Source of the DNA: Chloroflexota bacterium
GTDB taxonomy: Bacteria > Chloroflexota > Anaerolineae > 4572-78 > J111
Length of the DNA stretch: 12,775 nucleotides
Direction: 5' to 3'
Assembly: GCA_003694775.1 (NCBI GenBank)
Contig: RFJV01000051.1
Coordinates: 1 to 12,775, forward strand
Shown: positions 1-6,479 of the stretch, piece by piece
Position numbering within the stretch: position 1 is the first letter of the stretch
How the letters are laid out: each line of letters opens with the position of its first letter
The notes under the pieces: generated by a model
What the model was told of the DNA's origin: nothing
The model's input: the letters and a program-made list of their open reading frames with translations, nothing else
Database searches by the model: none
Translations under genes and position numbers: made by a program

Positions 1-5
1 CTGAA

Positions 6-26
6 CAGTTACCCTAAAAGTAACTG
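6..26. other. 7-bp inverted repeat around a stop codon
   Basis: Positions 6-12 and 20-26 are perfect 7-nt complements separated by a 7-nt loop that contains the stop codon of the VWA lipoprotein gene (14-16). It could be the start of a transcription terminator for the minus-strand unit, but the window ends before any T tract could be seen. Confidence 0.35.
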
Positions 27-1861
27 CTGATAATCTCCAGCACCTTGCGAATATTCTCCGGGTCGCCGGACTGGACGCGGGTGGCGCTGGCGCGGGCAAT
101 GGCGTTCAGGGCGTTGATGTCCGCGTCTGCGCCGTAGGCCACGGGGATGACGATGATGGGGTTGCGTTCCTTCCGGTTGTCCTGGATGGTCTGCACCACC
201 TGCTGGAGCGAAGAGAGACTGCTGGTATCCTGCCCGTCGCTGAGAACCACAATGGACTGGATGCGGTCGTCCTTGTCGCTCTGGTTGGCCTGAAGCAGTT
301 GGCTGGAAAGCAAAATGGCATCGTACAGCGAGGTGTCGCCGCCGGCTTCCAGGGCGCTAATCTGGGCGCGGAGCTTGGCCTGCCCGCCTTCAAAGGAGAC
401 CAGAGCGGTGACCGTCTCCATATTGGCCGGTTCCAGGAAAATCTGGGCGTCGGTATTGAAATCCAGCACCCGCGGCTGGCTGTCGAACGTGACCAGCCCT
501 ACCCGGTTCTGGGCCGGCATATTGTCCAGAAAAGCCAGGGCGGCCTGTTTGGCCTGGTTCAGCTTGTCGCCTTCCATTGAACCCGAGGTGTCAATCACCA
601 GCAGTACGTCGGCCTGCTTTTTGACAAACTGCCAGCTTGCCTGCACCGCGGCGATGACCTCCGGGTCCGGCACGTCGAGCACAACGGTGGGCTGGTTGGG
701 GTCAACCCCCAGCTCCGGGGAGATGGGGTAGGCCAGGGGTACGTCAGGAATGGCCGGGCGGAAGCCGGACTCCAGCACCTTCTGCTGGACCGGCACACTG
801 CGGATGTAGTCGGTGAAGATTTTGGCCGCTTCCCTCTGCTCCGGGGTTACCCAGTCGGCGTTGGGGATGGCAAAGGGATGCTCGTGCCAGAAGGTCCCCT
901 CCTTGGGGTAAAGGGCGACCAGCTTTTCCGGCGGCTGGTAGGCCGTTTTGCCCTGGTTGATGTAAATCAGGTCGTTCTCTTCCAGGGCCACAAAATCCAG
1001 GTAGTCCGGTCCCTGGGCGATGTACTCCTTAAACTCGGTGGTGCGGGCGGAGTAGTGACGGATAAGCTCCTCGATGCGGCGGACGCCTTCCTGCACCTGG
1101 GGGTCGTTGACCTGCTGGAGCGTGAGCTTGCGGAAGCCGGTCTGCCCGCTGTTGTAGCGGGCGCTGGCGTAGAATTCGGCGATGAGGGTCGACAGGGCAG
1201 TGGAGCTGATAAACGGGTCGGTGTGGCCGTAGTACACCGTGGTGCGGTCGCCGGGGATGTTGTAGTCGGCCCAGCCGTTGGGCGAGTTGAGCACCGCCAG
1301 CAGTTCTTCCCAGCCGACCTCCTGACTGCCGGTTTTCTCCTGGATGGCCTTGAGCCGGCTCTCCCAGATTGCCATCACCACCGGGGCCAGCGCGGTCGGC
1401 GGGCTGTCGGCCAGGTCGAACACCTGCCGCCCGGTCTGGTAGTTGACCAGCGCCAGCCAGTGGCTCACCGAGGGGGCAAAGATGGTAGGCCGGGCCACGT
1501 TGGCGTTGTTGGGGGCAATGATGGCATTGATGATGCCCTGGGCAATTTTGCCGGACGACCCCGGCTCACCCTGAACGCAGATAGGCCGTTCATCCTGGGC
1601 CAGCGGTTCCCCGGTGATGGGGTTGCGGCCTTCGGCATAGGCCCGGTTGAACTGGTTGATGGCATCGTAGATTTCGCCGTCCATGTAAAGCTCGGACTCC
1701 GGGGCGTAGATGATGGAGATTTCCACCGCATTGGCCGCGCAGGTCTGCCCCTTTTCGCCGACCAGCGGCTCCAGGCCGGAGTCGCCACCCAACCCGCCCA
1801 GAGAGCAGGCCAGCGACAGCAGAACCAGCAGTACCGGCAGAAGCACCGTCTTTTTGTTCAT
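14..1861 (-). CDS. Lipoprotein with solute-binding region and C-terminal VWA domain
   Basis: The 615-residue exported protein begins with a lipoprotein signal peptide: two lysines at 3-4, a hydrophobic stretch and a lipobox LSLAC with Cys19. Residues about 45-400 resemble an extracellular solute-binding protein (for example the region 320-370, typical of the C-terminal lobe of periplasmic binding proteins). Residues about 416-612 are a VWA domain with a complete metal-ion-dependent adhesion site: DTSGS at 424-428, Thr510 in GGDTS and Asp542 in LSDGQD. The start is ATG with AAGGAGGG (1867-1874) ending 5 nt upstream. It lies downstream of another solute-binding-like gene on the same strand, probably in one operon. 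VWA domains bind protein partners through the metal site; the ligand here is unknown. The fold call is firm, the role is not. Confidence 0.9.
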   Translation of the reverse strand: MNKKTVLLPVLLVLLSLACSLGGLGGDSGLEPLVGEKGQTCAANAVEISIIYAPESELYMDGEIYDAINQFNRAYAEGRNPITGEPLAQDERPICVQGEPGSSGKIAQGIINAIIAPNNANVARPTIFAPSVSHWLALVNYQTGRQVFDLADSPPTALAPVVMAIWESRLKAIQEKTGSQEVGWEELLAVLNSPNGWADYNIPGDRTTVYYGHTDPFISSTALSTLIAEFYASARYNSGQTGFRKLTLQQVNDPQVQEGVRRIEELIRHYSARTTEFKEYIAQGPDYLDFVALEENDLIYINQGKTAYQPPEKLVALYPKEGTFWHEHPFAIPNADWVTPEQREAAKIFTDYIRSVPVQQKVLESGFRPAIPDVPLAYPISPELGVDPNQPTVVLDVPDPEVIAAVQASWQFVKKQADVLLVIDTSGSMEGDKLNQAKQAALAFLDNMPAQNRVGLVTFDSQPRVLDFNTDAQIFLEPANMETVTALVSFEGGQAKLRAQISALEAGGDTSLYDAILLSSQLLQANQSDKDDRIQSIVVLSDGQDTSSLSSLQQVVQTIQDNRKERNPIIVIPVAYGADADINALNAIARASATRVQSGDPENIRKVLEIISSYF

Positions 1862-1886
1862 TGTGTCCCTCCTTGATAGTTTGTGC

Positions 1887-1989
1887 GTTAATGAGTTTGT
1901 GAGTTGATGAGTTTGGGAGTTTGGGAGTTAATGGGTTGGGGAATCGGGAGTTGGGGAGGTGAGAAGTTAACGGGTTAACGAGTTTGCGA
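1887..1989. repeat. Degenerate 8-nt tandem array (GTTTGGGA type)
   Basis: About twelve consecutive octamers of consensus GTTNNNGA run in phase, with one 7-nt unit at 1943-1949. Examples are GTTTGTGA at 1895, GTTGATGA at 1903, GTTTGGGA at 1911 and 1919, and GTTAACGA at 1974. On the strand of the flanking minus-strand genes the words read as AACTCCC/AACTCATC, so the leader of the VWA lipoprotein is C/A-rich. No protein is plausibly encoded. Confidence 0.85.
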
Positions 1990-2021
1990 GCGAGTCAGGG
2001 AGCAGGTTTCAGGTTCCCGCC

Positions 2022-2067
2022 TTCATCTTTCATCCTTCATCCTTCATCCTTCCGCCTTCATCCTTCC
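2022..2067. repeat. TTCATCC heptamer array, copy 1
   Basis: Six in-phase heptamers occupy 2022-2063: TTCATCT, three TTCATCC, TTCCGCC, TTCATCC. The array abuts the stop codon (2068-2070) of the minus-strand solute-binding gene. Its last 21 nt (2047-2067) match 20 of 21 positions of 3476-3496 in the PPK2 leader. Confidence 0.9.
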
Positions 2068-3060
2068 CTACAGTCCTCCCTGCGCCCAGCGGAACAGAGA
2101 CAGGGCGGCCTGGCCGTCAATCTGCACCCCCGGTGTGCCGGTCTGGGGTGGGTCGAAGCCGTAGTCGCTGAGCCGGGCCTGCACTTCCGGCGAGAGCAGG
2201 AAATCCCGGAACTGGGCCGCGGCTTTCTGGCCTTCCGGCGTTGCCCCCCGACCGTCGTAGATGGCAAAGGTGAGGGGCAGGTAAACCGCCGGCTCTGCCG
2301 GAACCAGCCTGAAATCACTGCGCTGGTGCAGGCCGGCCTGCCGCCAGGCGGCCAGCGACAGCAAGCCCAAATCGCCGATGGACCGTCCCTGGGCCGTGGC
2401 GAACCGTTCAGCAGGCTGGGAGGGGGTGCGGGTATTTTCGGTCAGGGTTTCGGACAGCCAGGGCAGGGTCTGGGACACGTCGGCGGAGGAGAGGCTGGTT
2501 TTGCCGGTATGGGCCGCCACAGCAGAGATGAGGGCGGCCAGTCCTTCGGGGGAGTTGGTGGGCGAGGCTATCACCAGGGTCAGCAGGTCATCCGGGGCGG
2601 TTGCTTTGGCGTGCAGGCTGTCCCACGAGAGCGAACCGTACTGCTGGCTGAAGGCGTCCAGCTTGTCGGTGTAGCCGCCCCAGGCCAGCGAGGTAGACGC
2701 CACCGGACGGGGGTCGGGCAGGAAACGGAGGCCGCGGTCCTGGGCCATCGGCACGGCAAAATCGGCGCCGGCCAGCCAGGCCGCGGGCGGCGGGTCGGCA
2801 GTGAACTCCTGCTCCGGCAGAAGGTCGCCGGCCTCAATAATTTTGACCTGCACCCCCCGGTTGGCCTGATTGAACTGCCGGGCCGCGGCGTCGGCCCAGT
2901 CTCTGGCTGAGGGGGCCACCACCACCCTGATATGAATGGTCTCCTGAACGGTGGGAACGTTCAGCGCGTCGGCATACAAAAACACCGCGCCGACCATCGC
3001 GGCAACTGCCGCTACCGCCAGTCCAACGATGACAAAGAAAAGGGACTTGTTTGGCCGCAT
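2068..3060 (-). CDS. Membrane-anchored extracellular solute-binding-like protein
   Basis: The 330-residue protein has a basic N terminus (R2, K5) and a hydrophobic segment at about 7-30 with no lipobox cysteine, so it is either a signal anchor or an uncleaved leader. The remainder resembles an extracellular solute-binding protein: a beta-strand start near 42-50, then the AAARQFNQAN helix at 58-67, and a C-terminal AAAQFRDFLLSPEVQ segment like the closing helices of molybdate or phosphate-type binding proteins. ATG is supported by AGGAGG (complement of 3069-3074) 8 nt upstream. No permease or ATPase gene is adjacent; the downstream neighbour is a solute-binding/VWA fusion lipoprotein. Together they look like an exported two-protein unit rather than an ordinary ABC importer. 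The ligand cannot be told. Confidence 0.8.
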   Translation of the reverse strand: MRPNKSLFFVIVGLAVAAVAAMVGAVFLYADALNVPTVQETIHIRVVVAPSARDWADAAARQFNQANRGVQVKIIEAGDLLPEQEFTADPPPAAWLAGADFAVPMAQDRGLRFLPDPRPVASTSLAWGGYTDKLDAFSQQYGSLSWDSLHAKATAPDDLLTLVIASPTNSPEGLAALISAVAAHTGKTSLSSADVSQTLPWLSETLTENTRTPSQPAERFATAQGRSIGDLGLLSLAAWRQAGLHQRSDFRLVPAEPAVYLPLTFAIYDGRGATPEGQKAAAQFRDFLLSPEVQARLSDYGFDPPQTGTPGVQIDGQAALSLFRWAQGGL

Positions 3061-3068
3061 AGCCGGGT

Positions 3069-3096
3069 CCTCCTGGCGAAGGTTATGTTTATTATA
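3069..3096 (-). promoter_or_regulatory. -10 element and Shine-Dalgarno for the solute-binding gene
   Basis: On the minus strand a perfect TATAAT is the complement of 3091-3096, and AGGAGG is the complement of 3069-3074. Initiation would fall near 3084, giving a leader of about 24 nt. The -35 region is poor: TTACGC lies 18 nt upstream and matches the consensus weakly. Confidence 0.5.
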
Positions 3097-3422
3097 ACAC
3101 AGGCTGAAGATTTTGCGTAAGCCGCGGCTGCCCCTGGGGTACGTTTCAGATTTTTGCCTGTCCCGGTAGAGCCGGGGACGGATTTTGCGTTTCTGGCCGT
3201 CCGCGAATACAACACGGATTTACGAATAAAGAATATACGAAATTACGAATTTACGAATTTACGAATGGATGGATGTTTTTTGATATCGTTCATTCGTAAA
3301 TTCGTATATTCGTGCATTCGTGAAAAATTCGTGGCCGGCCTTCCCCAGGCAAGGATTCCGGTTTGGCGCGGTCAGCGATTTGTGATAAACTTGGACAAAA
3401 CATCAAGGCGGAAAGATTGTAT
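3097..3422. other. Divergent non-coding gap between the solute-binding gene and PPK2
   Basis: No gene is supported here. The stretch holds a GC-rich hairpin (GTCCC at 3160-3164 with GGGAC at 3175-3179) and the AT-rich TTACGAAT array at 3219-3332. The part at 3333-3422 is ordinary mixed sequence in which I see no convincing promoter for PPK2. Open frames that enter this region from PPK2 are encoded by the repeats. Confidence 0.6.
3219..3332. repeat. TTACGAAT array that turns into its own inverted copy
   Basis: Three perfect TTACGAAT octamers lie at 3243-3266, with degenerate units from 3219. After a 23-nt centre the same word returns inverted as ATTCGTAA-type units up to 3332. The inner arms, 3252-3267 and 3291-3306, are perfect 16-nt complements, so the DNA or RNA could form a long hairpin. 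The base composition is far more AT-rich than the flanking genes. Confidence 0.85.
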
Positions 3423-3492
3423 TTCATCCTTCATCCTTCATCCTTCATCCCTCATCCCTCATCCTTCATCCTTTCTCCTTCCGCCCTCATCC
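3423..3492. repeat. TTCATCC heptamer array, copy 2, in the PPK2 leader
   Basis: Ten in-phase heptamers fill 70 nt: four TTCATCC, two CTCATCC, TTCATCC, TTTCTCC, TTCCGCC, CTCATCC. The array ends 10 nt before the GGAGGT ribosome-binding site of PPK2. Its end is shared with copy 1 at 2047-2067 and, inverted, with 9694-9718. Confidence 0.92.
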
Positions 3493-3515
3493 TTCCCATC
3501 ACGGAGGTGCCGCTT

Positions 3516-4316
3516 ATGCCGGTCATCAAGGTAAAGCCAGGGCAGAAAGTCAAACTGAACCAGATTGACGCGGACGATACCGGCCCCTACAAGAGCAAAA
3601 AAGAGGCCAAAAAACAGCTCAAAAAGAACATCGCCCGGATGGCAGAACTGCAGAACGTACTCTACGCCGAAGACAAGCACGCCCTGCTCATCGTTCTGCA
3701 GGCGATGGATGCCGGCGGCAAAGACGGCACCATCCGCCGGATTATGAGCGGGGTCAACCCCCAGGGCGTCCGGGTGACCAGCTTCAAAAAACCCACCCCG
3801 GAAGAGCTGGCCCACGATTTTCTCTGGCGCATCCACAAAGCCGTACCCCAGCGAGGAATGATTGGCATTTTCAACCGCTCCCACTACGAAGATGTGCTGG
3901 TGGTGCGGGTGCACAATCTGGTTCCCCCCTCCGTCTGGAAAAAGCGGTACGACCACATCAACCACTTTGAAAAACTGCTGGTCGACAGCGGCGTGACCAT
4001 CCTGAAATTTTACCTGCACATTTCCAAAGACGAGCAGAAGCGGCGGATGGAGGCCCGGCTGGAACAGCCCCACAAACGCTGGAAGTTCAATCCCGACGAC
4101 CTGAAGGAACGGGAGCTGTGGGATGACTATATGGAAGCCTTCGAAACCGCCTTCGAGCGGTGCAGTACCGACTACGCGCCGTGGTACATTATCCCGGCCA
4201 ACAACAAGTGGTACCGCAATCTGGTCATCTCCGAGATTATTGTCGACACGCTGGAAGGGCTGAATATGCAGTACCCCCAGCCGGTCGCCAACCTGGACGG
4301 CATCGTTATCGAGTAG
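3516..4316 (+). CDS. ppk2: PPK2-family polyphosphate:nucleotide phosphotransferase
   Basis: This cytoplasmic enzyme transfers phosphate from polyphosphate to nucleoside mono- or diphosphates. The 266-residue length suits a one-domain PPK2. The Walker A region reads MDAGGKDG at 64-71 (Lys69), the Walker B region IFNRSHYEDV at 118-127, followed by a basic lid around 174-200 and the APWYIIPANNKWYRN segment at 221-235. The N terminus with an acidic DADDTG motif and the ending IVIE resemble Meiothermus-type class III PPK2, which phosphorylates both AMP and ADP; class assignment is by remembered similarity. ATG 3516 is chosen because GGAGGT (3503-3508) sits 7 nt upstream; a longer frame back to 3363 translates the heptamer array and is rejected. 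The next gene starts 7 nt after the stop. Confidence 0.95.
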   Translation: MPVIKVKPGQKVKLNQIDADDTGPYKSKKEAKKQLKKNIARMAELQNVLYAEDKHALLIVLQAMDAGGKDGTIRRIMSGVNPQGVRVTSFKKPTPEELAHDFLWRIHKAVPQRGMIGIFNRSHYEDVLVVRVHNLVPPSVWKKRYDHINHFEKLLVDSGVTILKFYLHISKDEQKRRMEARLEQPHKRWKFNPDDLKERELWDDYMEAFETAFERCSTDYAPWYIIPANNKWYRNLVISEIIVDTLEGLNMQYPQPVANLDGIVIE

Positions 4317-4323
4317 GGCGGCT

Positions 4324-5148
4324 ATGAACCTGCTGACCTGGGACGACATCCTCACCCTGGAAGCCGACCGGCCGGCGGCAGAGCCGTTTGTCCCGCTGGT
4401 CGACCTGCCGCTGGTGGTGCTGGTGGGCCTGACCGGCGTGGGCAAGTCTACCACGCTGGAGCACCTGGCCGAACTGGTGGCCTTCAGCCTTCTGCCCAAC
4501 CGCCGCGCCCTGACCGACCACATCATCATTGCCGGCCTGCAGAAAGCGGACGGGCACACGCCCTTCCCGGTCAAAGACCGGCTGGAGCGGTTCAGCTACA
4601 CCGCCCGCTACCGGGCCCGCCATCCCGGCGGCATGGCCCACGCCCTCAGCCGGATTGCCGTACACCGGCACAGGCTGACCGGCCCGCTGGTGTTCGACGG
4701 TCTGCGCGGGCTGGACGAAGTGCAGGCCGCGGCCCGGCTCTTCCGGCAGGCCCGCTTTGTGGTGCTCGACGCGCCGGACATCGTCCGTCTGACCCGCCTC
4801 CTGCACCGGGGAGACTCGTTCGACCAGGCCCAGACCCGGACCGCTTCACCCGATGGCAGTCTGACCGCGGCTCTGCTCAACATCCCCCACGTAACCGAAG
4901 TATTCTCGCCGGCACAGGTCGAACAGGTGGCCCGGCTGGTGCAAACCGGCGCGGTTGACCTGCAAACAGCCGCCAGCCGGCTGGCTATCATCATCGAGGA
5001 GCGGAAGAATTACGACTCTACCGCGGCCCGCGGTTTTCTCACCGACGCCCTGCCGCCGCACCGGGTGCTGGTCATCGACACCGCCGGCCATCCCGCCAGC
5101 GCCGTGGCCCGCCAGATAGCAGACTGGCTGTATAATTCTGAGTTTTGA
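4324..5148 (+). CDS. P-loop kinase-like NTPase of unknown function
   Basis: The 274-residue protein has a clear P-loop, GLTGVGKST at 35-43, after a hydrophobic strand. A Walker-B-like strand with VFDGLRGLDEV lies at 123-133, then RFVVLDAPDIVRLTRLLHRG at 144-163, which looks like the lid and arginines of nucleoside-monophosphate or dephospho-CoA kinases. The order DG-L/I-R..EV, a strand and R..RL..R recalls the archaeal UPF0200 kinase-like family, though this is recognition by eye. Residues 164-274 include a conserved-looking NYDSTAARGF block (229-238) and no membrane segment. It begins 7 nt after PPK2 and is probably co-transcribed, suggesting a nucleotide or phosphate substrate. The final residues and stop codon are encoded by the first units of a GAGTTTT array. 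Substrate unknown. Confidence 0.75.
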   Translation: MNLLTWDDILTLEADRPAAEPFVPLVDLPLVVLVGLTGVGKSTTLEHLAELVAFSLLPNRRALTDHIIIAGLQKADGHTPFPVKDRLERFSYTARYRARHPGGMAHALSRIAVHRHRLTGPLVFDGLRGLDEVQAAARLFRQARFVVLDAPDIVRLTRLLHRGDSFDQAQTRTASPDGSLTAALLNIPHVTEVFSPAQVEQVARLVQTGAVDLQTAASRLAIIIEERKNYDSTAARGFLTDALPPHRVLVIDTAGHPASAVARQIADWLYNSEF

Positions 5149-5167
5149 GTTTTGAGTTTTGAATTTT
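5140..5167. repeat. Four GAGTTTT heptamers
   Basis: Three exact GAGTTTT units and one GAATTTT lie in perfect register. The first unit encodes the last residues and part of the stop codon of the P-loop gene, so the array has grown into or out of a coding end. Confidence 0.9.
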
Positions 5168-5246
5168 CTATCCCCCCACCTCTTGTCTCCTGCACCCCGC
5201 ACGATTGTCCGGGTCGAGTTTTCGGGGGGAAGCTGTTGCCCATCAT

Positions 5247-5274
5247 CAATCGTAAATCGTCAATCGCCAATCGC
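5247..5274. repeat. Four CAATCGY heptamers directly before a start codon
   Basis: The units CAATCGT, AAATCGT, CAATCGC, CAATCGC are in register and end one base before the ATG at 5276-5278. The array occupies the place where a Shine-Dalgarno sequence would lie, and none is visible. Confidence 0.88.
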
Positions 5275-5275
5275 C

Positions 5276-6367
5276 ATGCCCAAAATCGCCGAAATCCACA
5301 CCATACCGTTCCGCCTGCCGATGGCAGGGTCGTTAAGCTGGGGCAAAGCCGGCCACCTGAGTGCGGCAGAGCACGTGCTGGTCCGGGTCGTCACCGATAC
5401 CGGCCACACCGGACTGGCCGAAGCCCCGCCCCGGCCCACCATCTACGGCGAAACCGTGCAGTCAATTAAGGCCATCATCCAGCACCACCTGGCCCCCCGG
5501 CTGGTCGGACTGGATATTGATGACACCGAAACCATCAGCCGGCAGATGTCGGCCATTGCCAACAACCACACCGCCAAAGGCGCCCTCGACATTTGCCTAC
5601 ACGAGTGCCGGGCCGCGGCGCGGGGACAAACCCTGCTGGAATATCTCAACCCGCCCCAACGGCGGGTCAAAGTGTCCTACATCCTCGGCATCGCCGACCG
5701 GGACACCATGCTGGCCGAGGCCCGCAGGGTGTACGACCAAGGCGTGCGGGTGCTCAAAGTAAAAGTAGGCCGCAATTTTGCCGACGACCTGGCCCGCATC
5801 CAGGTTCTGCAGGCGGAATTTGCCGGAAGCGGTATGTGGCTCTACGCCGACGCCAACGAAGGTCTCCCTCCCCAGGACGCGGCGGCCCGTCTGCGCCGGC
5901 TGGCAGAGCTGGGAATCCTGTACGTGGAAGAACCCCTGCCGGTGGAGATGATACCGGAGCGGGCCGCGCTGAGGCAGGCCGAAATTCTGCCTCTCATCGC
6001 CGATGACAGCACCTTTACCCCGCGCGACCTGGCCCGCGAACTGCGGTTCAACACGTTCGACATTCTCAACATCAAAACTGCCCGGACCGGCTACACCCAG
6101 TCGCGGCAGATGCTGGAAATGGCCGCGAGCCAGGGCAAAGGAGTGATGGTCGGCTCACAGGCCAGCGCCACCCTGGGGACGGTGCGGGCGGCAGTGTTTG
6201 CCGGCCTCGACGGCATCGACTACCCGTCGGAGCTGAGCTTTTTCCTCAAAATCACCGACGACATCACCAACCACCCCCTGCGGCTGGAAAACGGCTACCT
6301 GGACCTCCAGCAGTGTGCCGGCATCACCCTGGACGAAGCCAGACTCCGGCAGTTTGCCCCCGGCTGA
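5276..6367 (+). CDS. Enolase-superfamily enzyme, muconate lactonizing/dipeptide epimerase subgroup
   Basis: The 363-residue cytoplasmic enzyme abstracts a proton alpha to a carboxylate and stabilises the enolate on a divalent metal. The acid/base motif is KVK at 161-163, metal ligands Asp192, Glu218 and Asp243, and the second lysine Lys267. The intervals 29, 26, 25 and 24 residues equal those I recall for Pseudomonas muconate lactonizing enzyme (K169, D198, E224, D249, K273), which fixes the subgroup. Possible activities are muconate cycloisomerase, o-succinylbenzoate synthase and dipeptide epimerase. No catechol or menaquinone genes are nearby, so a specific name is not justified. ATG 5276 gives the usual MPKIAEI start; earlier TTG frames translate repeat sequence. 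No Shine-Dalgarno precedes it. The stop lies 2 nt before another heptamer array. Confidence 0.9.
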   Translation: MPKIAEIHTIPFRLPMAGSLSWGKAGHLSAAEHVLVRVVTDTGHTGLAEAPPRPTIYGETVQSIKAIIQHHLAPRLVGLDIDDTETISRQMSAIANNHTAKGALDICLHECRAAARGQTLLEYLNPPQRRVKVSYILGIADRDTMLAEARRVYDQGVRVLKVKVGRNFADDLARIQVLQAEFAGSGMWLYADANEGLPPQDAAARLRRLAELGILYVEEPLPVEMIPERAALRQAEILPLIADDSTFTPRDLARELRFNTFDILNIKTARTGYTQSRQMLEMAASQGKGVMVGSQASATLGTVRAAVFAGLDGIDYPSELSFFLKITDDITNHPLRLENGYLDLQQCAGITLDEARLRQFAPG

Positions 6368-6369
6368 GT

Positions 6370-6425
6370 CAATTTTCAATTCACCAATCACAATTCACCA
6401 TTCACAATTCACCATTCACAATTCA
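6370..6425. repeat. Eight heptamers alternating CAATTCA and CCATTCA
   Basis: Eight units in perfect register: CAATTTT, CAATTCA, CCAATCA, CAATTCA, CCATTCA, CAATTCA, CCATTCA, CAATTCA. The array starts 2 nt after the enolase-family stop codon and ends 2 nt before a -35 element, so it fills the entire space between a gene end and the next promoter. Confidence 0.92.
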
Positions 6426-6427
6426 TC

Positions 6428-6456
6428 TTGCCCCTTCCCCCCTGTTGGCGTACAAT
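6428..6456 (+). promoter_or_regulatory. Sigma-70-like promoter of SAM hydrolase and murA
   Basis: TTGCCC (6428-6433) and TACAAT (6451-6456) are separated by 17 nt. They match the consensus at 4 of 6 and 5 of 6 positions. Initiation near 6463 would leave a short leader with GGAGGA at 6464-6469. Confidence 0.6.
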
Positions 6457-6479
6457 ACGGGCCGGAGGACAGACCAGTT

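Noticed and set aside
878..1876. Long plus-strand open frame opposite the VWA lipoprotein gene
   Set aside because: It is antisense to a gene with a lipobox, a complete VWA metal site and a good ribosome site; its own translation is low-complexity Gly/Val/Arg sequence with no recognisable domain.
3109..3190. 10-nt direct repeat GATTTTGCGT at 3109 and 3181
   Set aside because: It is too short to interpret, with nothing mobile between the copies; probably chance.
3219..3499. Possible CRISPR array
   Set aside because: The units are only 7-8 nt and directly adjacent with no spacers, and no cas gene is present.
3363..3515. N-terminal extension of PPK2
   Set aside because: It translates the TTCATCC array into repeated His-Pro-Ser-Ser-Phe peptide and ignores the well-placed GGAGGT before ATG 3516.
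3459..4574. Long minus-strand frame across PPK2
   Set aside because: It is antisense to a PPK2 with intact Walker motifs and extends through the heptamer array; it is not a plausible protein.
5131..5136. TATAAT inside the end of the P-loop gene as a promoter for the enolase-family gene
   Set aside because: The -10 is perfect but no -35-like sequence lies at 15-19 nt upstream, and it sits in coding sequence.
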